This document shows positions 1 to 10,578 of a stretch of 64,000 nucleotides of DNA, piece by piece (positions within the stretch are counted from its first letter, which is position 1; each line of letters starts with the position of its first letter). The notes beneath the pieces were generated by a model. The model worked only from the letters and a program-made list of their open reading frames with translations. It did not search any database and was not told the DNA's origin. Both the position numbers and the translations under genes were made by a program. Source of the stretch: Rhodospirillaceae bacterium (GTDB taxonomy: Bacteria; Pseudomonadota; Alphaproteobacteria; MPNO01; UBA2964); NCBI GenBank assembly GCA_002720855.1, contig PBIN01000014.1:186001-250000 (forward strand). Reading direction: 5' to 3'.

Positions 1-699
1 AAACCCGGCGTCATGGTCAAAGGATTCCTACTCGCTGGTTTGCTGAGCGGCATCTTTATATTGATGTTCAGTGCGGTTGGGCTTTTTGCTCGCGCCGAAG
101 GATTGGAAGGCACCTCCACCGTCGCTGTTCCGATGGCCTTTGGTTTGCCGCTTCTTCTCGTGTTCAACGCCATTATGCTTACAAGCGCTGGCTCCACTCT
201 CGATTCAACTTTTGCCAGTACAGCGAAACTGGCAGCAATTGACTGGCCCGACCGCCGTAGTGAGCCTGAGGCAGGCGAACGCTCGCTTGGACGTTGGGCG
301 ATGATAACGATTGCCCTGTTTGGCAATTTACCGCTTTTGACCATCTATATGGGAGACGGGATCGGCCCCGCAATCATTGCGGCAACAACGATCAGCGGCA
401 CCATGGTGATGGGGCTGGCGCCAATCTTCCTGCTTTCCTTCCTGCCGTCGGCCGGACCGGCGAGCTTCCATATGGCTTTCTGGCCGGGGCTTTTATTCGG
501 TGTATTGATTACCGTGGAAAGCGCTACCGGTATGCAGATATTCCCGAGCTGGATTGATGTTGGCAGCGGCAAATATGCCGATGACCTCGGCGTCAACATT
601 TATGGCTTGCTGATCTGCACAACGGGCTACATTCTGGGAGCGTTGATTTTTGGACGCCGAACATCGATGGCCACGGGCGGTTCCGCTACCGACGCTTAA
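1..699 (+). CDS. Probable sodium:solute symporter family protein (3' part only)
   Basis: The reading frame is open from the first base, so the gene is cut by the window edge and the ATG at 13 is probably internal. The visible part (about 230 residues) is very hydrophobic with at least five membrane segments separated by short loops. A segment reading TSAGSTLDSTFASTAK resembles the conserved small-residue region of the SSS (Na+/solute symporter) family, which suggests an inner-membrane, ion-coupled uptake carrier. The substrate cannot be guessed. The stop codon (697-699) overlaps the stop of the convergent ctaA by three bases. Another multi-pass transporter family is possible. Confidence 0.55.
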   Translation, partial: KPGVMVKGFLLAGLLSGIFILMFSAVGLFARAEGLEGTSTVAVPMAFGLPLLLVFNAIMLTSAGSTLDSTFASTAKLAAIDWPDRRSEPEAGERSLGRWAMITIALFGNLPLLTIYMGDGIGPAIIAATTISGTMVMGLAPIFLLSFLPSAGPASFHMAFWPGLLFGVLITVESATGMQIFPSWIDVGSGKYADDLGVNIYGLLICTTGYILGALIFGRRTSMATGGSATDA

Positions 700-1829
700 T
701 CACCCAGCTGATATTTTAGCCAGATCGTGGCGGTGATAAGGACCAGCGCGCCAAACTGGTGGAGCATACCAAGCGCCAACGCGACTTCGGAAAGCAGTGT
801 CGCGATGCCGAGACCGACCTGAAACAGGGCGAGCAGGGTAACGATACCGATTGCCCGCTGTGCCGCATTTCCGGTCTCAGGGCGTCTTGTCGTGAACCAA
901 TATACGATGATCAGCGCAGCTGTACCGATTGCCAGAACCCGGTGGGTAAACTGAACGGTCGCGGTATTTTCAAAGAAATTGATCCACCACGGCGACATGT
1001 CTAACAAACCCTGGGGAACTACTTGCCCGTCCATTAGCGGGAATGTGTTATAGGCTCGCCCCGCATCCAGGCCGGCAACGAAGGCGCCCCAAATTACGGT
1101 GAACGCCGCGCAATAGAGAACAAGAACCGATCCTGACCGGGTCCATCCGCCTCCGGATTTTTGTGGCCGCGTTGTCAGGCAGGAGAGAGCGTACCAGAAA
1201 AGCAAACCGAAAATGACAAGCGCGAGGCCGAGATGAGCGGCGAGACGGTATTGGCTTACCGCAGGCTCATTGACCAGCCCGCTTTTGACCATATACCAGC
1301 CGAGCAGCCCCTGTGCCCCACCCAGCAGGAACAACACGCCAAACCGCCATGTGAGCGCTACCGGTATCATGCGCTTCATGACGAACCACAAGTAGGGCAG
1401 TAGAAATACGATTCCGATGAGCCGTCCCCACAGCCGGTGCAGATATTCCAGCCAGTAAATCGATTTGAAATCACTGACCGTCATCCAGAAATTTACCTTG
1501 GTGAATTCGGGGCTTTGTTTGTAAGCCGCAAACAGTGCCTGCCATTCAGCGTCGTTGAGCGGCGGCAATATACCCGTAACCGGCCGCCAATTGACAATCG
1601 ATAACCCGCTTTCGGTGAGACGTGTCGCGCCACCCAATAAAATCATCGCCGCGACCATGACGCAGCAGGCCAACAGCCAATACCCCACGATGGGAGCGAT
1701 TTGCTGGCCATAAGGCGGGGAAATCTCGGATTCAGGCGTCGAAATAATGTGTCTCGGTATTGTCAGGAACCAGTCGGTCTTCAATAGGCCACGAAACCGC
1801 GCCAAAGCAAGAAAAACCGCGTGTTTCAA
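696..1829 (-). CDS. ctaA: Heme A synthase (COX15/CtaA family)
   Basis: This is a multi-pass inner-membrane protein of 377 residues that oxidises heme O to heme A for aa3-type cytochrome oxidases. Family hallmarks are visible: GGATRLTESGLSIVNW after the first membrane helix, then EYLHRLWGR, a HLGLAL helix, FTHRVLA and MLHQFGAL. These supply the four conserved histidines expected for heme binding in the two pseudo-symmetric halves. The first 45 residues before the first helix are soluble. The start used is a TTG without an obvious Shine-Dalgarno sequence; a later TTG (around 1784) is equally possible. It is divergent from groES, so the roughly 145-base spacer holds both promoters. Function is confident, start is not. 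Confidence 0.92.
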   Translation of the reverse strand: MKHAVFLALARFRGLLKTDWFLTIPRHIISTPESEISPPYGQQIAPIVGYWLLACCVMVAAMILLGGATRLTESGLSIVNWRPVTGILPPLNDAEWQALFAAYKQSPEFTKVNFWMTVSDFKSIYWLEYLHRLWGRLIGIVFLLPYLWFVMKRMIPVALTWRFGVLFLLGGAQGLLGWYMVKSGLVNEPAVSQYRLAAHLGLALVIFGLLFWYALSCLTTRPQKSGGGWTRSGSVLVLYCAAFTVIWGAFVAGLDAGRAYNTFPLMDGQVVPQGLLDMSPWWINFFENTATVQFTHRVLAIGTAALIIVYWFTTRRPETGNAAQRAIGIVTLLALFQVGLGIATLLSEVALALGMLHQFGALVLITATIWLKYQLGD

Positions 1830-1867
1830 ATTGCCGCAAATATTTCGGAAAAATCTATATGGCTGTT

Positions 1868-1897
1868 CTTGACACTTGCCGGGTGGAAGACTATATG
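1868..1897 (+). promoter_or_regulatory. groESL promoter (sigma70/RpoH-like)
   Basis: TTGACA (1869-1874) is followed after 17 bases by TATATG (1892-1897). Read as CTTGAC-N16-ACTATAT it also fits the alphaproteobacterial RpoH pattern (CTTG then CYTATNT). The predicted start site falls inside the CIRCE operator just downstream. This suggests dual heat control, by a sigma factor and a repressor. Confidence 0.75.
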
Positions 1898-1898
1898 T

Positions 1899-1925
1899 CT
1901 GGCACTCGCGAGGGGAGAGTGCTAG
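1899..1925 (+). promoter_or_regulatory. CIRCE operator (HrcA binding site)
   Basis: The arms CTGGCACTC (1899-1907) and GAGTGCTAG (1917-1925) form an inverted repeat with one mismatch across a 9-base spacer. This is the classic CIRCE architecture (TTAGCACTC-N9-GAGTGCTAA). It sits between the promoter and groES, as expected for HrcA repression of groESL. hrcA itself is not in the window. Confidence 0.93.
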
Positions 1926-1974
1926 TAAATTACAGAAACCCCCTATATTTCAACGACTAACAAGGAACGTGCAA

Positions 1975-3925
<1,951 letters not shown>

Positions 3926-3964
3926 GGCAACCGCCTTTCATCGGCTGACCACAGCCAAACGATT

Positions 3965-3991
3965 AAGGCCCCGCAGTGCGGGGCCTTTTTT
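3965..3991 (+). terminator. Intrinsic terminator of groESL
   Basis: A perfect 10-bp stem, AAGGCCCCGC / GCGGGGCCTT (3965-3974 and 3978-3987), closes on a 3-base AGT loop and runs into a T tract up to 3991. It lies 40 bases after the groEL stop and marks the operon end. Confidence 0.95.
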
Positions 3992-4009
3992 GTTGGGGGT
4001 GTGGGCCGC

Positions 4010-4414
4010 TTACCCCACCATATGCCGGGCGCGGGCGCCGCGTTCGATGCCGGCGGCAACGAGGCGGTCGATATCGAGGCTATGGCGTATCATCTCCAAC
4101 AGGCGCAGCTCTTCCTGGCTGGCGGCGCCATCGGCGGCGACAACATCACAACTGATCGCGTAAGCCGTCTCGTAGAGGCGCGCTGGCACTTTCGTGCGAA
4201 TAAATTCAAGCGCCTGTTCCAGCCCGTCGTCGTCATTGAGCAGTTCGGCACAGGCGCGTGTCGCACCCGGTAAATCTTCTTCATCGAAACCATCGAAGAC
4301 CGGCAGGTTGCGCACCATCGCGCCCATCGATTGCAGCTCGGAATCGGTCATTTCGCGATCGGCGGCGGATGACAGCACCATCGCGTAAATCAGCCCCTCG
4401 TGATGTTCAGCCAT
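4010..4414 (-). CDS. TerB-family protein
   Basis: This is a small acidic, all-helical protein of 134 residues. It resembles the TerB/DjlA-like helical fold: an N-terminal LIYAMVLSSAADREMTDSE segment and a later EEELRLL-like helix with the conserved acidic pattern DVVAADGAASQEELRLLEMI. TerB proteins bind metal in other systems and are linked to tellurite resistance, but single-copy chromosomal members in alphaproteobacteria have no settled role. It is convergent to groEL. No other ter genes are nearby, so a tellurite function is not supported here. Confidence 0.75.
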   Translation of the reverse strand: MAEHHEGLIYAMVLSSAADREMTDSELQSMGAMVRNLPVFDGFDEEDLPGATRACAELLNDDDGLEQALEFIRTKVPARLYETAYAISCDVVAADGAASQEELRLLEMIRHSLDIDRLVAAGIERGARARHMVG

Positions 4415-4500
4415 TATTCTTCCTTCTCGCTCGTTTCTTGTTTTCTATTCTATCAGCTTTAGCGCAGATAAGGTTCTTAACCGGTTCCGTCAAGGGGGTA

Positions 4501-7272
4501 TCAGGCGGCCGATGCCGAACTTTCCAGAAATGCTTTTGTGTTGGCGATGGCGTCTGCGAGCCCGATGCGCTCGACCTCAACGCCTTCGGGAAAGGCGGTA
4601 AGCAGCCGTGTCGGTGTGCGTGAGTCGAGGATGACAAACACGCCGTGATCGCCAGCGCGCCGCACCAGCCGCCCGTAAGCCTGTTTGAGCCGCAGCCGGG
4701 TGATGCGGTCATCATAGGCAGTGCCGCCAAAAGCGCCTTTGCGGGCGCGGTGCAGGATGGTCGGGCGCGGCCACGGCACCCGATCGAACACCACCAGCCG
4801 TAGAGCGCGGCCCGGAACATCGACACCGTCGCGGATCGCATCGGTGCCGAGAATGCAGCTGTTTTCCTCTTCGCGGAAAATCTCAATCAGGCTGGCGGTA
4901 TCCATGCCATCGACATGCTGAGCAAGCAATGGCAGTCCGGCTTGCTCCAGCGGTGCAGCGATTTTGCCATGGACGGTGCGCAGCCGTGCGATGGCGGTAA
5001 ACAAGCCAAGCGCACCACCATTGGCCGCGAGAAACAGTTCGCGATAGGCGGCGGCAACCTGATCGCCATTGGTACGGCTGACATCGGTGACGACAAAGAC
5101 CTTGGTCTGGGCTGGGTAATCGAAAGGTGACGGGGCATAGGCGCGTATCGCCGGGGCGGGCAGGTGAGAGGCGCCTGTCACGGTCTCGGCCGACATCCAA
5201 TCGGTCTCGTTATCCCCAGTGCTGTCGCGCAAGGTGGCTGAAGTCATCACCACGCCGTGCGCCGGGCGCGCAACATGATGCGCAAACGGCATGGTCGGGT
5301 CGATCCAGTGGCGATGCATAGCGGCATCGCTGTCGCGCCCCTGATCGCGGCTGACCGAGAACCAGTCGACAAATTCTTCCGGCACCTCATCACGAAGCGC
5401 CGCCAGCATGGATCGCCAGGCATCGACTTCACCTTCAGCACGCCGTGTCAGCCCCCGGCAGGCCGCCTCAACACGCTGGCGTGTGTGGCTGTCAAAATTA
5501 TCGGATTCGGCATCGAGCAGATAAGCAAGCCGCGCAATCAGCGCTTTCATCGGCTGCGAAAGCTCACCCAGTGCGGTTTGCAGAATTGCGGCGGCGTCAT
5601 GCAGCTCGTCAATCGGCGGGTGGGTGTCGGACTCAAGATCATAGGGCGAATTGGGATCTTTCGCGCGGGCATAGACCTGTTGGCGGACCAGCGCGAGAAA
5701 CGATTCCGCCGGGCCGCGCGGACGTTCGCCGTCTGCCAGACGTGCCGCCCATCCGCCCTGGGGCAGGCACTGCGCGGCATTTTTGACCTCTTCCATCGCT
5801 TCACCAGTGGTGGGGTCAGCGGCGATCAAGTCCTCAATACGGCGTTGCAGCCCTCGCGCCCGGCTGCGGCCACCGCTCTCCGCACCGAGAAGCCAGCGGC
5901 GCAGTTCGACACCCTGCCGTCCCGATAGCTCGGCTGAAAAAGCACTGTCGGCGGAATCGAACAGATGGTGGCCTTCATCGAAGACGATGCGTGTCGGGAC
6001 ATTGCCGTCATCCAGCCCGCCAAGGGCGGCCTGTGTCATCACCAGCGCATGGTTGGCGACGACGATATCGGCACGGCGGGCCTGTCGTACTGTGCGTTCG
6101 ACGAAGCATTTGCTGTAATGGCTGCAGGCCGAGTAGATGCATTCGCCCCGCCGGTCCGCAAGCGCCAGCGTGTCGCGGAAGCCCACAAGATCGGTAAGCC
6201 AGGTCGGAAAGTCGCCACCGACAATGTCGCCCGAGCGGGTTCTTGCCGCCCAGCGTGCGAGCAACCCCAGGCCAACCGCACTGGCGGGTCGGGTCGGGCT
6301 GCGGCCCACTGCTTCCTCCATATTCAATAGACAGAGATAGTTCTCGCGGCCTTTGCGGATAACCACGTGACGTGCCTTGACCTCAGGGTCGGGATGCAGC
6401 CGGTCAAGCTCATCGTCGATCTGGCGCTGCAGATTGCGGGTATAGGTGCTGATCCAGACCGCGCCGCCATTTTTTTCAGACCAGACGCTGGCCGGTGCGA
6501 TATAGCCGAGTGTTTTGCCAACACCGGTTCCTGCTTCTGCGATAACCACGTTCGGCGTATCGACTTCGGCACGTGGAGCAAAGGCGGCGGAGACGGCGGA
6601 GGCATAGTCTGCCTGTTGCGGGCGAGGTTCGGCGTTGTCACCCACCAGTTCGGCAAGCCGTGTTCGGGCTTCGGCATCGGTAACCTCAAAGCTCTCCGGC
6701 GGCGGTTCAGGTGCCTGTTCTGCCCAGCTATGAAGCCGCATCCAGACATCCAGTCCGCGTCGCGGGCGCGGCAAATCCTCAGGGTCGGTCAGGTGCTGCA
6801 GACAGGGTGTGACCATCGGCCCCCAGGCCCAGCTGCCATCCTGCATGGCCTGAGCCACAGGAAGGGCATCCGGTTCATCGCGCGGATCAAAATCGGCAAG
6901 CTCGGCGAGCAGGACGTCCACCGCCTGGCGTAATACGACTGCCTGCTCTTCAAGGGTATCCGGTTTTTCAAGATCGAGTGCCGCCGCAATACCGCCGGGC
7001 GTTGGCAGGCAAAACTGCGCGGGCCGGGCAAATGCAAACAGCTCGAGGATATCGAGGGATGCAAAAGGCGTGAGCCGCAAACGGCGCGAAGTCGTTGGCC
7101 TATGACATATGATGGGTGGCGACATGGACTTGAGAGCGTGACCGGCTTCCCTCTGTGATATGTGACGCGGGTCGCCGTCGGGCGACAGAATGATCGCATC
7201 GGTCAACCCCGCGACCAAAACGTTTCGCGCGCTGGCCGGTTCCGCTGCCTGTAGAGGTAAAGGCGTATCCAT
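4501..7272 (-). CDS. ATP-dependent DNA helicase, DinG/XPD (Rad3) type
   Basis: A superfamily 2 helicase of 923 residues, predicted to unwind DNA 5'->3' in repair or replication-conflict processing. Walker A is EAGTGVGKT (residues about 245-253) and Walker B/DEAH is DEGHH. Between them are four cysteines (one in NYLCLLN, three in CIYSACSHYSKC), the expected ligands of the XPD-family Fe-S cluster. Motif VI is QAYGRLVRR near the C-terminus. The first 200 residues are an extra domain outside the helicase core, with a PTPGGIAAAL segment; its role is unknown to me. It is longer than E. coli DinG. Divergent from lysK with a roughly 120-base spacer. Confidence 0.88.
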   Translation of the reverse strand: MDTPLPLQAAEPASARNVLVAGLTDAIILSPDGDPRHISQREAGHALKSMSPPIICHRPTTSRRLRLTPFASLDILELFAFARPAQFCLPTPGGIAAALDLEKPDTLEEQAVVLRQAVDVLLAELADFDPRDEPDALPVAQAMQDGSWAWGPMVTPCLQHLTDPEDLPRPRRGLDVWMRLHSWAEQAPEPPPESFEVTDAEARTRLAELVGDNAEPRPQQADYASAVSAAFAPRAEVDTPNVVIAEAGTGVGKTLGYIAPASVWSEKNGGAVWISTYTRNLQRQIDDELDRLHPDPEVKARHVVIRKGRENYLCLLNMEEAVGRSPTRPASAVGLGLLARWAARTRSGDIVGGDFPTWLTDLVGFRDTLALADRRGECIYSACSHYSKCFVERTVRQARRADIVVANHALVMTQAALGGLDDGNVPTRIVFDEGHHLFDSADSAFSAELSGRQGVELRRWLLGAESGGRSRARGLQRRIEDLIAADPTTGEAMEEVKNAAQCLPQGGWAARLADGERPRGPAESFLALVRQQVYARAKDPNSPYDLESDTHPPIDELHDAAAILQTALGELSQPMKALIARLAYLLDAESDNFDSHTRQRVEAACRGLTRRAEGEVDAWRSMLAALRDEVPEEFVDWFSVSRDQGRDSDAAMHRHWIDPTMPFAHHVARPAHGVVMTSATLRDSTGDNETDWMSAETVTGASHLPAPAIRAYAPSPFDYPAQTKVFVVTDVSRTNGDQVAAAYRELFLAANGGALGLFTAIARLRTVHGKIAAPLEQAGLPLLAQHVDGMDTASLIEIFREEENSCILGTDAIRDGVDVPGRALRLVVFDRVPWPRPTILHRARKGAFGGTAYDDRITRLRLKQAYGRLVRRAGDHGVFVILDSRTPTRLLTAFPEGVEVERIGLADAIANTKAFLESSASAA

Positions 7273-7392
7273 AATGAAACTATACAGGAGGGGTCGGATT
7301 CGGACGCTATACCAAGTTAGGCATTGACCTTCATCATTGACGCCGCGCGTCGTCGCGCCTACGTTCTCGCGCCGTTTAAATGTAAGAGCCGA

Positions 7393-8985
7393 ATGACGAT
7401 GGAAACAGTTCGCACACTAGCGCAAGACGCTCGTGCCTGGCCGTTTGAAGAGGCCCGGAAGCTGTTGTCGCGTATCGGCAACGAGACGCCGGAAAAAGGC
7501 TACGTGCTGTTTGAGACTGGCTACGGCCCGTCCGGTTTGCCGCATATCGGTACCTTTGGCGAAGTGGTGCGGACGACGATGGTACGTCAGGCCTTTACCG
7601 CGCTGAGCGATATTCCGTCGCGCCTGTTTGCGTTCTCGGACGATATGGACGGGTTGCGCAGCGTTCCGGAGAACGTGCCCAACAAAGAAATGCTGACGGA
7701 ACATCTCGGCAAGCCGCTTTCTGCTGTGCCCGATCCGTTCGGCACCCATGAGAGTTTTGGTTATCACAATAATTCGCGGCTACGCGATTTTCTCGATACG
7801 TTCGGTTTCGAATATGAGTTTCAAAGCGCGACCGAATGCTACAGGGAAGGCAGGTTCGATGCGACGCTGTTGAACCTGCTGGCCAATCTGGACGCGGTCA
7901 CGCAGGTGATTTTGCCAACGCTTGGACCGGAACGGCGGGCAACCTACTGTCCGTTTTTACCGATCTGTCCGGATACAGGTGTCGTCCTTCAGATTCCTGC
8001 AATCGCGCACGATGTCGATGCCGGGACGGTGACATTCCAGCGAGACGACGGCACTTCGTTGGAGGTTCCGGTAACCGGTGGCCATTGCAAGCTTCAATGG
8101 AAGGCCGACTGGGCGATGCGTTGGACAGCGCTCGATGTTGATTATGAGATGTCAGGCAAGGATCTGATTGATTCTGTTCGGCTATCGTCGCGCATCTGCA
8201 AAATTCTCGGTGGCCGCGCGCCTGAAGGGTTTACGTACGAGCTGTTCCTCGATGATAAGGGCGAAAAAATTTCGAAGTCCAAGGGCAATGGTCTGACGGT
8301 CGATGAATGGCTGCGCTATGCGCCTCAGGAAAGTCTGCAGCTCTATATGTTTAACTCGCCTCGAAAAGCAAAACGTCTCTTTTTCGATGTCATACCACGG
8401 CATGTTGATGATTATCTGACGTTCCTGGGCAAGTTTGGTGATGAGGAAGAAGACAAGCGTCTGGAAAATCCGGCCTGGCATATTCATAACGGCACGCCGC
8501 CCGAGGAAGAGGGGCACGTGACATTTGGTTTGCTCCTCAATCTCGCATCCGCGTGCAATACCGACGACAAATCCGTGCTGTGGGGATTTATTTCCCGATA
8601 TGCGCCAGAAGCGACGCCTGAGTCGGCACCGATCCTTGATCGGCTGGTTGAACACTCGATTCATTACTATCAAGATTTTGTGAAGCCGGAGAAAACCTAC
8701 CGCGCACCTGACGATAGAGAACGTGCCGCGCTTGAGGATCTCGCGGCCAAATTGGAAGCGATGGAACAGGGGACGGAAGCCAGCGAAATACAGAACCAGG
8801 TTTATGAAGTTGGCAAGGATCATGGCTTCGAAAACCTGCGTGACTGGTTTAAGGCGCTTTACGAGACGCTTTTGGGCCGCGAACAGGGCCCCCGTATGGG
8901 GTCATTTATCGCTCTCTATGGCGTTCAAGAAACCTTGGCTCTCATCAGACGCGTTCTCGCTGGGGAGGATATTTCGCAGGGATAG
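7393..8985 (+). CDS. lysK: Lysyl-tRNA synthetase, class I
   Basis: It charges tRNA-Lys with lysine. This is the archaeal/alphaproteobacterial class I enzyme, not the class II LysS. The class I HIGH-like motif is [11 protein letters not shown] and the KMSKS-like motif is KISKSKGNG. The C-terminal part is the helical anticodon-binding domain. The start at 7393 gives 530 residues; an upstream in-frame codon at 7324 would add 23 residues of arginine-rich sequence that does not look like the family. It is divergent from the helicase gene. No terminator is evident, but a long-range inverted repeat lies downstream. Confidence 0.96.
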   Translation: MTMETVRTLAQDARAWPFEEARKLLSRIGNETPEKGYVLFETGYGPSGLPHIGTFGEVVRTTMVRQAFTALSDIPSRLFAFSDDMDGLRSVPENVPNKEMLTEHLGKPLSAVPDPFGTHESFGYHNNSRLRDFLDTFGFEYEFQSATECYREGRFDATLLNLLANLDAVTQVILPTLGPERRATYCPFLPICPDTGVVLQIPAIAHDVDAGTVTFQRDDGTSLEVPVTGGHCKLQWKADWAMRWTALDVDYEMSGKDLIDSVRLSSRICKILGGRAPEGFTYELFLDDKGEKISKSKGNGLTVDEWLRYAPQESLQLYMFNSPRKAKRLFFDVIPRHVDDYLTFLGKFGDEEEDKRLENPAWHIHNGTPPEEEGHVTFGLLLNLASACNTDDKSVLWGFISRYAPEATPESAPILDRLVEHSIHYYQDFVKPEKTYRAPDDRERAALEDLAAKLEAMEQGTEASEIQNQVYEVGKDHGFENLRDWFKALYETLLGREQGPRMGSFIALYGVQETLALIRRVLAGEDISQG

Positions 8986-9032
8986 TGATAGAGCAGTCGT
9001 TTACCCACGAAAATCTGGTCTTCAACACTCTT

Positions 9033-9090
9033 AAACCGAGTAAATATGGCAAGGCATTGGTAATACTTCTGCCGTAGTCTCGCTCGGTTT
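9033..9090. repeat. Perfect 8-bp inverted repeat in the lysK-cheZ spacer
   Basis: AAACCGAG (9033-9040) and CTCGGTTT (9083-9090) are exact reverse complements separated by 42 bases. They could pair in RNA or bind a dimeric regulator. No known operator is recognised, and chance is possible. Confidence 0.35.
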
Positions 9091-9157
9091 CGACCACAAA
9101 TTAGAATTCGTCGTCAAAAAAACCATGGCGACGGAATGACATTGGTCGATTTGACGT

Positions 9158-9730
9158 ATGGGAGCGAAATCGTTGAGCAAGTTAAGCGACAGAAAAGAAC
9201 AACTCGACCCTGCCTATCTCAGTGAAAATCTGAATAAGCTGTTTGCCTTTGTCGAAAAAGTCCGGAATGAAATCGCGGCTCTTGATCTCGCTGAGAAGGA
9301 ATCCGACCCGGACCTTTTCAAGGCCATGAACAAGTTGCTGGATGGCATTCTCGAAGCAACGACTGACGCCAGCGAAAAAATCATGTCTGCCGTCGAGAAA
9401 AACAATGTTGCGATCGAGAATCTTCAGGCGTCGACATCAGACGATGAACAATCAAAGGCTATTGAGCAAATTATCGATGGCCACAACGAAATATTCGAAG
9501 CCTGTGCATTTCAGGATCTAACCGGTCAACGTGTGACGCAACTTTCGAAATCCGTTCATTATATTGAGGAACGTATCGCCGCGCTCCGTGAACTTTGGGG
9601 CAAAGAAGAGCTCGACAAAATTAACATAGAATCTAAGAAAGAGCTGACCGAGGATGAAAAATTGCTCAACGGTCCGCAGGTGAAAGCAGAAGCGCTTGAT
9701 CAGGCTGACATTGACGCGATGTTCGATTGA
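9158..9730 (+). CDS. cheZ: CheZ-like chemotaxis protein phosphatase
   Basis: A 190-residue helical protein predicted to dephosphorylate phospho-CheY and so end flagellar motor signalling. The catalytic signature FQDLTGQ is at residues 118-124; Asp120 and Gln124 correspond to the Asp/Gln pair of the CheZ active site. The last residues, QADIDAMFD (182-190), match the CheY-binding C-terminal helix. The centre is a long coiled hairpin. The ATG at 9158 lacks a good ribosome site, whereas the TTG at 9173 has GGGAG about 9 bases upstream and could be the true start. No other che genes are adjacent. Confidence 0.8.
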   Translation: MGAKSLSKLSDRKEQLDPAYLSENLNKLFAFVEKVRNEIAALDLAEKESDPDLFKAMNKLLDGILEATTDASEKIMSAVEKNNVAIENLQASTSDDEQSKAIEQIIDGHNEIFEACAFQDLTGQRVTQLSKSVHYIEERIAALRELWGKEELDKINIESKKELTEDEKLLNGPQVKAEALDQADIDAMFD

Positions 9731-9747
9731 ATTAAAAAACTTCGTTG

Positions 9748-10569
9748 TTAAGCAGATTTCCAGCCAATTCCCAGACGGGCGTAGTTCGGGACCTGTAAAA
9801 CACCTTCCTCAACATAAGGCTCCCAAGCTGCGAGCAGTGCCTGCTTAAGAGAATCGAATTCGGTATCCGAGAGGTTCTCGGTTTCCTTCACGAAACTGCG
9901 TTTGAGATTGCGCGTTACATAATCGTCAATATCGTCGACTTGGTTTTTGTAGCGCAATGCACGCTCTTCGACTTTCTCGAAACCAGCGTTCACCAAAATG
10001 TCTTTTAATGTTCCAGGTGCACTCATGCTGTGGCGGCTTGGTACCGGCCCTTCCTCAATCCCTAAATGACCGGCGACCGCTCGCCGTGGTACATAAAATG
10101 GCGGGTTTTCTTCATAAGGCCCCCACACCACATAGCCGACGCGGCCCCCCGGTTTCAATACCCTGCCGGCTTCACGCGCCACGGCAACCTTGTCTTCGGG
10201 AAACATAATCCCAAAGCGGCATGTGACAGCATCAAACCGGTCATCAGAAAACGGCAAGCTGGCCATGTCTGCAGCGGTGAAACACATATTTTCAAGATTG
10301 AGAGTTTGGGCACGTTGACGGGCGGCATCCAGCATCCGAGGCGTCAGATCAGCGCAAACGACATTGCCATCACTATTCAATGAATGGGCAATACTTATGG
10401 CCGGGTTACCGGTTCCGGTTGCCAAATCGAGAACATCTTCACCGCTTTGAATACCGCATTCACTTATAATCATTTGATTAAAGGTATCGTCAGGCGAAAT
10501 GCCGTGAACTGCCGTCGCTGCCCATGCCTTGCTGCGCTCTGCCCAGTGGTCTTTGGTTTCAGTATTCAT
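9748..10569 (-). CDS. Class I SAM-dependent methyltransferase (UbiE-like), paralogue 1
   Basis: A 273-residue protein with the Rossmann-type methyltransferase fold. Motif I is VLDLATGTGNPAI, the acidic ribose-binding residue is in VVCADLTP, motif II lies in FDAVTCRFGIMF and motif III in VLKPGGRVGYVVWG. It resembles the UbiE/COQ5 branch, but the substrate cannot be predicted. It starts 9 bases after the stop of a clear paralogue (10579-11460), and the two align along their whole length with the same WGP-x2-x-NP motif. Last gene of a minus-strand group that begins at sufE. Confidence 0.82.
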   Translation of the reverse strand: MNTETKDHWAERSKAWAATAVHGISPDDTFNQMIISECGIQSGEDVLDLATGTGNPAISIAHSLNSDGNVVCADLTPRMLDAARQRAQTLNLENMCFTAADMASLPFSDDRFDAVTCRFGIMFPEDKVAVAREAGRVLKPGGRVGYVVWGPYEENPPFYVPRRAVAGHLGIEEGPVPSRHSMSAPGTLKDILVNAGFEKVEERALRYKNQVDDIDDYVTRNLKRSFVKETENLSDTEFDSLKQALLAAWEPYVEEGVLQVPNYARLGIGWKSA

Positions 10570-10578
10570 ATAATTTTC

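Noticed and set aside
4010-4414. Tellurite-resistance function for the TerB-family gene
   Set aside because: No terC, terD or terZ genes are nearby, and isolated TerB-like proteins are widespread without that phenotype.
5257-5928. Open frame of 223 codons antisense to the helicase gene
   Set aside because: It overlaps conserved helicase motifs on the other strand and has basic, low-information sequence.
7363-7377. GTTC-N7-GTTT, possible alphaproteobacterial SOS box between the helicase and lysK
   Set aside because: One arm deviates from GTTC and the site lies close to the lysK start; a single short match is not enough.
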